Source: Sapria himalayana (taxonomy: Eukaryota; Streptophyta; Magnoliopsida; Malpighiales; Rafflesiaceae). From it: DNA of 64,000 nt. Shown piece by piece: positions 49,934 through 61,600 of the stretch (the first letter of the stretch is position 1; the number at the start of each line of letters is the position of its first letter). The translations under genes were made by a program, and so were the position numbers. Below the pieces are notes generated by a model that had not been told where the DNA came from, made no database searches, and worked only from the letters and a program-made list of their open reading frames with translations. Location of the stretch: NCBI GenBank assembly GCA_029783825.1, contig JAREIK010003419.1:113494-177493 (forward strand), given 5' to 3'.

Positions 49934-50356
49934 TTGCCAAAAAAGCCCCAAAAAGTCTAGGGAATAGAATTAACAAAATAATAGGTTTCACACAGATAAA
50001 AGGTGCACTTCAATATCTTGGATGCCCAATATACGAAGGAAAATTAAAATCAATATACCTAGATTTCCTACTTGAGAAAATTAAAATAAAATAGCTGGAT
50101 GGAAAGTGGACACACTTTCAATGAGTGGTAGAATTGCTTTGATCACTCATGTATTACAAAGCGTAGTCATGCAGAATTTGATGATTACTCACCTTCCAGT
50201 GTCGGATAAAAAAAGAATAGAGAAGGAATTGGCCCATTTCTTATGGGGTTCAAAAAGTGGCAAAAGAAAGTTACATTGGAAAAAATGGAAAGACCTTTGC
50301 TACCCCTTATAGGAAACAGGCCTCGGCTTTACTGATTTAAATGAGCTAGCTAAAGC
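49934..50356 (+). pseudogene. LINE ORF2 thumb / connection region, frameshifted
   Basis: Two frames carry the continuation. The first part reads FMIAKKAPKSL, then ALQYLGCPIYEGKLK (about 50007-50050). From 50106 the second reads SGRIALITHVLQS ... FLWGSKSGKRKLHWKKWKDLCYP. Both match the equivalent part of the first LINE (VYLGCPIYEG, GGRITLISHVLQS). A stop closes the frame at 50312. Confidence 0.82.
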
Positions 50357-51667
50357 ATGGGCGTGCAAAAGATAGTGGAGGATCAAAGAAATAATAATCT
50401 ATGGGCTGAATTTATGAGAGCTAAATATTGTATAGAGGATGATATATATAGGATTAGAAATAAGAACAAAGCATCACAAATTTGGATTCAAATGTTCAAA
50501 CAAAGGGAATTAGTGGAAAAACATTCCAAACTTACTAAAAATGGTTGGAAATGGACTTTGAGTGCAGATGGAACATTTTCACTTAAAACCATTAAAGAAA
50601 AAGTTAGAAGTAGAAAGGAAATCCAACCTTTATTTAAATGGATATGGGATAATGATAATAGTCAAAAAATAAAAACTAATACATGGAAAGTTCTCTCAAA
50701 TATTATTCCTATAGATGAAAACATAAAAACAAAAGGCATACAAATTGCCTCGAGATGTGAATGCTGTTTGCAAAAACTAGAATCGCTTGATCATCTGTTT
50801 TCTCAAGGGAATGTAGCCATGGAAATCTAGAGGAGACTAGAATCTGAAATGTGATTAAAACATGCATGTATTCCTCTTAGAAATAGATTAATTAAATGGA
50901 GTAATGCGTGCTTTCAACATAGGTCACAGAAATGGCTTAAAAATAACATACCTCACATTGCTATCTGGTGTATATGGAAAGCTAGGAATAATAGTAGATA
51001 TGAAGGACACAGAATGGACCCTGAAGACATATGGAAAGCAATAAAGACTGAAAAAAAATCCGCCTCGGAATCCTCCCCACTTGCACTTCAAAGCCCTCTC
51101 CTAGATACTCACACTCTAAAATTCTGGAATCTCACGGTGTCCAAAATAAAACCACTAAAAATTATAGGAGTTAAATGGGAAAAACCAGAAAAAGGTAGAT
51201 TAGCTCTAAACACTGATGGTAGCTTTGACAGGAACATAGGCCTAGCTGGTGGAGGAGGCGCCTTAAGGGACTCTGGTGGTCACTTAATATTTGCCTACTC
51301 AGGCCCCAATAATGCGTCAACTGCCCTCCACGCAGAAATATTAGCATTAAGGGATGGACTTAGAATATGTTACTCTAAAGAGCTAACAAATATAGATATA
51401 CAAATAGATTCTAAAATATTGGTAGACTTGGTAAATAACAAAAGTAGCTTGTGGAAATTTGAAGAGGAGTTAGAAGAAATTAATAAATTAATAATATCCT
51501 TAAATGCATCACCCATGCACATATATAGGGAAGCAAATGCCTTAGAAGATAAATTAGCAAAAGAATGAAAACTTAAAGAGCCCCATGTATATGATGAAGT
51601 CTCTCTTATAGAGAGATTTAAAGGTATTATAAAACTAGATAAAAAGAATTCCCATACATCTGAATAA
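50357..51667 (+). pseudogene. LINE ORF2 C-terminus: zf-RVT and RNase H
   Basis: One frame from 50357 to 51667 with in-frame stops near 50828, 50852 and 51566. First comes the zinc-binding region (LFKWIWDN, TWKVLSNIIP, CECCLQ, LDHLFSQG), then HIAIWCIWKARNNSRYEG. RNase H (51014-51568) follows with NTDGSFD, GGGGALRDSGG, ALHAEILAL, QIDSKILVDLV and HIYREANALEDKLA, so all acidic catalytic positions are retained. The tail beyond the TGA at 51566 (VYDEVSLIERFKGIIKLDKK) resembles the first LINE and ends at the TAA of 51665-51667, the likely original terminus. Confidence 0.9.
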
Positions 51668-52680
51668 TCAAAAAAGTTTGAGAAGATATTATAAGATTTT
51701 GTCATCGCTACGATTTTTCAAGTTCTTTTTTCTTATAGCAGCACAGGGCAGGTTTCAGATTCGCTCAAGTCTTCCTTGTCCTGAAGGAAGACTTTGCAAA
51801 ATTGAATAATTACATTGTGACTAAATTTTGGATTCCCCCACAAAATTTCATTACACTGCAGGTTCGGAATTTCACTGCAGAGAGTAAGAATGGCCTGTAT
51901 ACCTGTAGTTTTGGTTGTTTTGTTTTTTCTTAGCAGCAAGGTCAGCTAAAACAGGAAGAAAGGTCATGCACACATGTGTCTCCAGTATTATAGTTCATAA
52001 GTTTGTATGAACTTTGTTTTGATGTGGACATGTTAAATGGATTAAGGTTGGGAGTGGTTTGTGTTATAAGGTACTGCATTGTCTGTGCTATTATGTTAAT
52101 GTAATTTAGAAGTCCACAAAAGTAGGCTAGGTTGGTTACAATATATATAGCTGCTGTCCACAAGTGGGAGCAACAAAAAGCTGCTATGGAATTGCTGAAA
52201 GCAGAAATATGCTGACTTAAGGAATAGAACAGAGAGAAAGAAAACCAGCATAATGCTGGAGGCTGGAAATTTCTTTGTGTCATTGGCATGTATGCAGGTG
52301 ACAGGTACATGTGTGCCCGCGAAGGATTCCAAGAGCTATCACCACGCTTAATAGAGCCTTGCTGCAAAATTAAAGTTTGCAGCTCTTGTTACACAAGCTC
52401 AACAAAGCTGTTGGACAGAGTTAAAGGCCCGACAGGAAGGGAAGGTAGCTGGTTTGAAGAAAGGGATCGAAGGATAAAGACTCATATGTCAATGAGCAAC
52501 AAAGTGCAGTCAACAACAATGCTGAAAATTCCTAAAGAAGCTCAAAATTGTTCTCTATGTGGATTAGAATAAGCATATGTTTGTCCATGTTTTCTTTATT
52601 ACATTTACAATAACTAATGCTTAGTGTAGGAGAAAAGGGCGTAAAGGGCTACGAGTAGCAAGCAAGTAGGTTGTAAAAAT
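51668..52680 (+). other. LINE 3' UTR (second copy)
   Basis: About 1 kb of mixed-composition sequence between ORF2 and the conserved 3' block. Open frames on both strands (52288-52572 plus, 51942-52367 minus and others) show no recognisable domain and no counterpart in the first LINE. It aligns with that copy only near the end (GTAAAGGG and following). Confidence 0.78.
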
Positions 52681-52705
52681 GGTATTCCTCCGCCAAAAGA
52701 GAGGG
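52681..52705 (+). promoter_or_regulatory. Conserved LINE 3'-end block with hairpin potential (second copy)
   Basis: Identical to 3362-3386. CCTC/GAGG stem with the loop CGCCAAAAGA, followed by ~25 bp of A/T-rich tail before the target-site duplication. Confidence 0.65.
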
Positions 52706-52730
52706 TTATAATTAATAAATACTATTTTTT

Positions 52731-52754
52731 TAAAAAATAATTATTATTATTTAG
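52731..52754 (+). repeat. 3' target-site duplication of the full-length LINE
   Basis: Partner of 46231-46254 (22 of 24 identical). The satellite unit resumes immediately after it. Confidence 0.88.
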
Positions 52755-55630
52755 TACAATATTTTATTTTGATTTTGAATCATTTTAGATTTTACAATTA
52801 TATTTTAATTTATATCATTCTTATAAATACTAGTTTATTAATTTATTTATTGATCATTATTATAATATGTATTAATAAAATTATTTATATTGAGTTTACA
52901 TTATAGATAATTATTAAGATTATTATAACTAAATATTATATTCACATTTAAAAAAAATTAAAATTATTATATTTTCAAAGGTTATAACCTTCAAAAAATA
53001 AAAAAAATAAAAAAATTTAATTTTTTGTTTTTTCATTCTTTAAATAAAAACTATAAATCACTAAAGGTCTAAACAATTGAATCACTAAACTCCTAAACCA
53101 CAAAACACCTAAATACTTAAACCATTAAACCGGTATATCCTGAATAATAAATAATAAATCTCAATTTTATTTGTATTCATAATAATTTTAAATAATTATT
53201 TTAATTATTTATTAGTTTATTATTATAGAATTATAAATTCCAAAATAAATTATGAGTAAGGACAAATTAATTTAAATAATTTATTTATAATAACAAAAAT
53301 ATAAAGTTATAAAAAAGCAAAACATTAAAAAAATTATTATTAAGAAATATATTTTACTTTGATTTTTAATAAATTTAGATTTTGCAAATATATTTTAAAT
53401 AATATCTATCTTATTAATAATAGTTTATTAATTTTTTTGATCATTATTATAATAGCTAGCAATGTAATTATTTATATTGAATTTGAATGACTTATAATTA
53501 TTAAGATTATTATAACTAAATATTATATTTATATTTCAAAAAAATTTAAAAATTATTATATTTTCAAAGGTTATAACGTTCAAAAATTAAAAAAATAATA
53601 AAAATAAATTTTTTGTTATATCATTGTTTAAATAAAACTTATAAACCACTAAATGCCTAAACACTTAATCCTATAAACTCCTAAACACAAAAGCCCCTAA
53701 ATACTTAAACCTTTAAACTCGTAAACCTTAATTATAATTTAAATAATTTATTAAAATATTAATTACAAAATAAATTATGAGTGATACAAATATAATTTAA
53801 ATAATTTATTTTTCATCAAAAAAAATATATGCTTATAAAAAAAGCAAAAACTGAAAAAAAATTATTATTTAGTAATAAATTTTACTTGGATTTTAAAAAT
53901 TTTTAGGTTTTGCAATTATATTTTAATTGATATCTATAATATTAATAATAGCATATTAATTTATTTTTTGATAATTGATATCATATCAATCAAAAAAATT
54001 GTTTATATTTAGTTTATATATTATATAATTATAATGATTATTATTACTAAATATTGTATTTACATTTTTAAAAAATTTTAAAATTATTATATTTTCAAAG
54101 GTTATAACCTTTGAAAATGTGAAAAAATATCAAAAATAATTTTTTTGTTATTTCATTGTTTAAATAAAATCTATAAACCACTAAATGCCTAAAAACATAA
54201 ATCACTAAAGTCATAAACGAAAAAACCTATAAATACTTAAAATATTAAACTGGTATACATCAATAATAATTCATAAATCTCATTTTAATTTTTATTTAGT
54301 ATAATTTTAAATTTTTATTTTAATTATTTATCAGTTTATTTTTATAAAAATATTAATTACAAAATAAATTATTAGTGAGACATATCTAATTTAAATTTGA
54401 CAGGTATAGCCAAAATAATAAAGAATAAATCTCAATATTATTTTTTTCATTATAATTATAAATATTCATTTTAATTATTTATTTGTTTATATTTATATAA
54501 ATATTAATTAAAAAATAAATTATGAGTTAGAGAAATATAATTTATATAAATTAATTTTGATCAAAAAAATATGGATAAACTTTTTAAAAGAAAAAAAAAT
54601 TCAAAATAACAAATTATTATATAGTAATATATTTTGATTTCTTCTGAATCATTTTATGTTTTTTTATTATATTTTAATTGATATCTATCTTATTAATAAT
54701 AGATTATTAATTTATTTTTTGATCATTTTTAGAAATATGTATCAATAATTTTGTTTATATTGAATTTATATGATATATAAATATAATGATTATTATAACT
54801 AAATATTGAATTCACATTTGAAAAAAATTTAAAAATTATTATATTTTCAAATGATATAACCTTTGAAAATATCAAAAAATAATAAAAATAAATATTTTGT
54901 AATTTTAATTTTTAAATATAACCTATAAACCACTAAATGCATACACAGTTAAATTAGTAAACTTTTAAACCCCGTAATGCCTAAATACATAAACCATTAA
55001 ACTGCTATATACTACTTAATAATTAAGAAATCTAATTTTTATTTTAATTTATTATTATTTTAAATATTCATTTTAATTATTTATGAGTTTATTTATATAA
55101 ATATTTATTACAAAATAAATTATCAGTGCGACAAATATAATTTAAATAAATTATTTTTAATCAAAATATATATATATATGCTTATAAAAGAAGTACAATT
55201 TTAAAAATTAAAATTATTATCCAGTAATATATTTTACTTTAATTTTGAATCAATTTGGGTTTTGTAAATATTTTTTAATTAATATCTATATTATTATTAA
55301 TAGTTTATTAATTTAATTTTTGATCATTATTATAATACCTTTCAAAAAAAATGTTTATAATGAATTTATATGATATATAATTATATAAAATTATTACAAC
55401 TAAATATTGTATTCACATTTCAAAAATTTTAAATATTATTATATTTTAAAAACCTATGAAAATGAGAAAAAATTACAATATTTTTTTTATTTTATTAGTT
55501 TAAATAAAAACTATAAACCACTAAATACCTAAAAACATAAATCACTAAACTTTTAAATGACAAAATCTCTAAATACTTTAACAATTAAACTGGTATACAT
55601 TAATAATAAATCATAAATTTCATTTTAATA
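52755..55630 (-). repeat. AT-rich satellite array, minus orientation (block 7)
   Basis: Continuation of the minus array interrupted by the LINE; about five units, no gene. The unit near 54940 is the GCATACACAGTTAAATTAGT subtype seen at 36575, 40090 and 43585. The palindrome near 55450 has lost its centre (TTTTAAAAACCTATGAAAATG). Orientation switches near 55630. Confidence 0.92.
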
Positions 55631-58600
55631 AATTTTTGTTTTTAAAATTTTGCCTCTTTTTATAAGCATATATATTTTTTTTGATAAAAAAGAAATTATT
55701 TAAAATAGATCTATCTGACTAATAATATATTTTGTAATTAATATTTCTATAAAAATAAATTGATAAATAATTAAAATAAAATTTTATAATTACACTTAAT
55801 AAAAATTAAAATGAGATTTATGATTTATTATTAATGTATACCAATTTAATAGTTTAAGTATTTAGAAGTTTTATCATTTAAAAGTTTAGCGATTTATGTT
55901 TTTAGGCATTTAGTGGTTTATAGGTTTTATTTAAACAATAAAATAACAAAAAAAATTTGTAATTTTTTGTCATTTTTATAGGTTATAACCTTTGAAAATA
56001 TAATAATATATTTAGTAATAAGAATCATTATAATTATATATAATAAAAACTAAATATAAACAATTTTATTGATAGATATGATATCAATTATCAAAAAATA
56101 AATTAATATGCTATTATTAATATGATAGATATAAATTAAAATATAATTGCAAAACCTAAAATTATTCAAAATCAAAGTAAAATTTATTACCAAATAATAA
56201 TTTTTGTTTTTTAGTTTTTGCTTCTTTTTATAAGGTAATATTTTTTTTGATGAAAAATAAATTATTTAAATTATATTTAAGGTTTACGAGTTAAAAGTTT
56301 TAAGTATTTAGGGGCTTTTGCATTTAGGAGTTTATAGATTTAAGTGTTTAGGCATTTAGTGGTCTATAAGTTTTATTTAAACAATGAAATAAGAAAATAT
56401 AAAAATTTCTAAATTTTTTTCAAATGTAAATATAATATTTAGTTATAATAATCTTAATAAATATAAGTCATTTAAATTTAATATAAATAATCACATTCCT
56501 AGATATTATAATAATTATCAATAAATAAATTAATAAACTATTATTAATAAGATAGATATTATTTAAAATATATTTGCAAAATCTAAATTTATTCAAAATC
56601 AAAGTATATATTACTAAATAATAATTTTTTTAATATTTTGCTTTCTTTATAAGTTTATATTTTTTGTTATTAAAAATAAATTATTTAAATTATATTTGTC
56701 TTCCACATAATTTATTTTGTAATTTATAATTCTATAAAAATAAACAAATAAATAATTAAAATAAATATTAAAAATTATAACGAATACAAATAAAATTGAG
56801 ATTTATTATTTATTATTCAGGATATACAGGTTTAATGGTTTAAGTATTTAGGTGTTTTGTGGTTTAGTCATTTAAGTGTTTATACCTTAAGTGATTTTAT
56901 CTAATTTTTGAAGGTTATAACCTTTGAAAATATAATAATTTTTAATTTTTTTTAAAATGTGAATATAATATTTAGTTATAATAATCTTGATAAGTATATA
57001 TTATGTAAAGTCTATATAAATAATTTTATTAATAGATATTATAATAATGATCAATAAATGAATTAATAACCTATTATTAATTAGAATGATATATATTAAA
57101 ATATAATTGCAAAATCTAAAATTATTCAAAATTAAATTAAAATAAATTACTAAATAATAATATTTTGTTTTAAAAATTTTGCCACTTTTTATAATCTTAT
57201 ATTTTTTTGATGAAAAATAAATTATTTAAATTATATCCGTCTCACTGATAATTTATTTTGTAATTAATATTTCAATAAAATTAAACTCTTAAATAATTAA
57301 AACGAATATTTAAAATTATAATGAATACTAATAAAAATGAGATTTATTATTTATTATTTAGAGTATACTAATTTAAAGGCTTGTGTATTTATTGGCTTCG
57401 GGGTTTAGGAGTTTAGTCATTAAGAATTTAGGTATTTTGTGGTTTATAGATTTTATTTAATAAATCTAATAACAAAAAATTTATTTTTTTATTTTTTCTT
57501 ATTTTCAAATGTTATAACCTTTGAAAACTTAATAATTTTTAAATTTTTTTAAAATGTGAAAATATTATTTTGTTATAATAATCTAAATAATTATATATTA
57601 TGTAAATTCAATATAAATAATTTTTTTATAGATATTATGATGACGATAATAAAATAAATTAATAAACTATTATTAATAAGATAGATATTAAAAAAAATTT
57701 ATTTGCAAAACCTAAAATGATTCAAAATTAAAGTAAAATATATTAATAAGATAGATATTAAATAAAACTATTATTAATAAGATAAAATATACAGGTTTAA
57801 AAGATTATATATTTAGGAGTTTTGGGATTTAAGAATTTAGTGATTTAAGTGTTTAGGCATTTAGTAGTTTATAGGTTTTATTTAAAAAATAAAATAACAA
57901 AATTTTTTTTTGTTATTTGTTCTCATTTTTGAAGGATATAACCTTTGAAACTATAACAATTTTTAAATTTTTTTTAAATGTGAATACTATATTTAGTTAT
58001 GATAATCTTGATAATTATATATCATGTAAATTCAATATAAACAATTATATTGATATATATTATAATAATGTACATACAAAATATTAATAAACAATTATTA
58101 ATAAGATAAATATTGTTTAAAATATATTTACAAAACCTAAAATGATTCAAAATCAATGTGAAATATTTTATTAATTATTTATTTTAAATTTTTAAATTTT
58201 TGTATCCATTTATAAGCTTATATATTTTTTGATGAAAAATAAATTATTTAAATTATATTTGTATAACTATTAATTTATTTTTTTAATTTATATTTCTATA
58301 AAAATAAACTAATAAATAATTAAAATGTATATATAAAATTATAATGAATACTATTAAAAATTAGATTTATTATTTATTATTTAGGGTATACCTATTTAAT
58401 GGTTTAAGTTTATTGTGGTTTTGGGGTTAATGAGTTTATTGATTTATATGTTTACACATTTAGGTTTTATTTATTGATTTATAGGTTTTATTTAATCAAT
58501 GAAATAACAAAAAATTTATTTTTATGAATTTTCGTGATTTTCAAAGGTTATAACCTTTGAAAATATAATAATTTGTTTAAACTTCTAAAATATGAATACA

Positions 58601-61600
58601 ATACTTAGTTATAATAATCTTAATAATTATATTTGATGTAAATTCAATATAAAAAATTTTAATTATATATATTATTTTGATGATCAAAAAATTAATTAAT
58701 AAACTATTATTAATAAGACAGATATTAATTAAAATATATTTGCAGAACCCAAAATAATTCAAAATCAAAGTAAATTATATTACTAAATAAAATTTTAAAT
58801 TTTGAAATTTTGTTTATTTTTATAAGCTCATATTTTTTTCATACAAAAAAATTATTTAAATTATATATGTCTCACTCATTATTTATTTTGTTATTAATAT
58901 TTCTATAAAAATAAACTAAAAAATAAATAAAATGAATATTTAAAATTATAATGAATACAAATAAAAATGAGATTTATTATTTATTATTTAGGTAATATAG
59001 GTTTAATGGTTTAAGTATTTAAAGGGGTTTTGGGGTTTAGGAGTCTAGAGATTTAAATGTTTAGGCATTTAGTGGTTTATAAGTTTTATTTAAATAATAA
59101 AATAATTAAAAATTAATTTTGTGATTTTTTATCATTTTTGAAGGTTATAACCTTTGAAAATATAATAATTTTTAAATTTTTTTCAAATATAAATATAATA
59201 TTTAGTTATAATAACTTAATAATTATAAGACATTTTAATTGAATATAAGTAATTTTATTGTTCGATATTATAAAAATGATCAAATAATAAATTAATAAAC
59301 TATTATTAATAAGATTAATCCCAATTAAAATATAATTGTGAAACCTATATATAATGATTCAAAATCTAAGTAAAATATATTACTAAATAATAATTTTTAG
59401 TTTTAAAATTTTTACTTCTGTATATAAGCTTATTTTTTTTTGATTAAAAATAAATTATTAAAATTATATTTGTCTCCCTCATTATTTATTTTGTGATTGA
59501 TATTTCTATAAAAAATAAACTAATAAATAATTAAAATGAATATTTAAAATTATAATGAATACAAATTAAAATGAGATTTATGATTTATTATATGTGGTAT
59601 ACTGGTTTAATAGTTTGATTATTTAGGAGTTTTGTCGTTTAGGAGTTTATCAATTTATGTTTTTAGGTATTTAGTAGTTTATAGGTTTTATTTATATAAT
59701 AAAAATAAAAAATTTTTTTTTTAGATTTTTTCTGATTTTCAAAGGTTATAACCTTTGAAAATAAAATAATTTTTAAAATTTATTGAAATGTGAATACTAT
59801 GTATAATTATATTAATCTTACTAATTATATATCATATAAATTCAATATAAACAATTTTAATGATAGATATTATAATAATTATCAAAAATTAAATTAATAA
59901 ACTATTATTAATAATATAAATATTAATTAAAATATATTTACATAACACAAAATGATTCAAAATCAAATCAAAAAATATTACTAAATAATAATATTTAATT
60001 TCAAATATTTCCATGTTTTTATAAGCTTATATTTTTTATTGTTTAAAAATAAATTATTTAAATAATATTTGTCTAACTCAAAATTTATTTTGTAATTAAT
60101 TTTTCTAAATAATTAAACTATAAATAATTAAAATGAATATTTAAAATTATAATAAATAGAAATAAAAATGAGATTTATTATTTATTATGTAGTATATAGA
60201 TGTTAAATTATTTATGTATTTAGGGGTTTCGGGGTTTATGAGCTTACTAATTTAAGTAAGTAAGCATTTAAAGGTCTATAGGTTTTATTTAAAAAATAAA
60301 ATAACTAAAAATTTATTTATATTATTTTTTCTCATTTTTTAAGATTATAACCTTTGAAAATATAATAATTTTTAAATTTTTTTCAAAAGTGAATACAATA
60401 TTTATTTATAATAATCATAATAATTATATATCATAAAATTCAATATAAACAATTTTATTGATAGATATTATAATAATTATCAAAAAATAAATTAAAAATC
60501 TATTATGAATAACATTGATATTACTTAAAATATAATATCAAAACCAAAATTGATTCAAAAGCAAAGCAAAATATATTACTTAATAATAATTATTTGTTTT
60601 TAAATTTTTATTCTTTTTATAAGCTTAACTATTTTTTGATGAAAAATAATTTTATAAATTATATTTTTAACTCATAATTTGTTTTATAAATAATATATAT
60701 ATATAAATAAAAAACTAAAGAATCAAAATAATTTTTTTAATTATAATGAAAAATAATAAAAATTAGATTTATTAATTATTATTTAGGGTATACCAGTTTA
60801 AAGGATTATCTATATAGGGGTATCGGGATTTTGTAGTTTAGAGATTTAAGTGCTTAGGCATTTAGTGGTTTATAGGTTTTATTTAAACAATAAAATAACA
60901 AAAAAATTATTTTTTTTATTTTTTCACATGTTAAAAGGTTATAATCTTTGAAAATATAATAATTTTAAATTTTTTTTCAAAAGTGAATATAATATTTAGT
61001 TATAATAATTATTAAATATATATATCATATAAATTCAATATAAACATTTTTACTGATAAATATTTTAATAATGATATAAAAATTATTTAATAATTTATTA
61101 TTGATAATTTAGATATCAATTAAAATATAATTACAAAACCTAAAATGATTCAGAAACAAAGCAAAATATATTACTATATAATAATTTTTTGTTTTTAGTT
61201 TTTTTCTTCTTTTAATTAGTTTATCTATATTTTTTTGTTGAAAAATAATTTATATAAATTATATTTGTATAACTTATACTTTATTTTGTAATTAATATTT
61301 ATATAAAAATAAACAAATAAATAATTAAAATGAATATTTAAAATTATAATGAAAAAAAATTGAGATTTATTATTTATTATTTAGAGTATACCGGTTTAAT
61401 TTAAATTATATCTGTCTCACTAATAATTTTTTTTGTAATTAATATTTCTATAAAATTAAACTGATACATTATTAAAATAAAAATTTAAAATTATACTTAA
61501 TAAAAATTAAATTGAGATTTATGATTTATTATTAATATATACCAATTTAATGGTTTAAGTATTTAAAGGTTTTGTCATTTAGGAGTTTAGCAATTTATGT

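Larger units (their letters stand above)
46255..52730 (+). mobile_element. Full-length L1-like LINE, decayed
   Basis: A 6,476-bp element inserted in the minus-oriented satellite and bounded by a 24-bp near-perfect target-site duplication. Order: short 5' UTR, ORF1 (DUF4283-like region and zinc knuckle), ORF2 (endonuclease, RT, zf-RVT, RNase H), ~1-kb 3' UTR, and the 25-nt conserved 3' block. It ends in T/A-rich sequence (ACTATTTTTT) without a poly(A) tail. Its length fits intact plant L1 elements. Both ORFs carry frameshifts and stops, so it is not autonomous. It belongs to the same lineage as the LINE at 1-3410, but the proteins differ at roughly half of positions by eye. Confidence 0.94.

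Noticed and set aside
51942..52572. Open frames on both strands in the second LINE 3' UTR (up to 141 aa)
   Set aside because: No domain, mutually overlapping, not conserved with the first LINE.
21171..55630. One simple large palindrome centred near 40.7 kb
   Set aside because: The coordinates of 23440-25500 and 55990-57990 suggest such a centre, but other segments do not mirror around it and all units between 21.2 and 55.6 kb have the same orientation.
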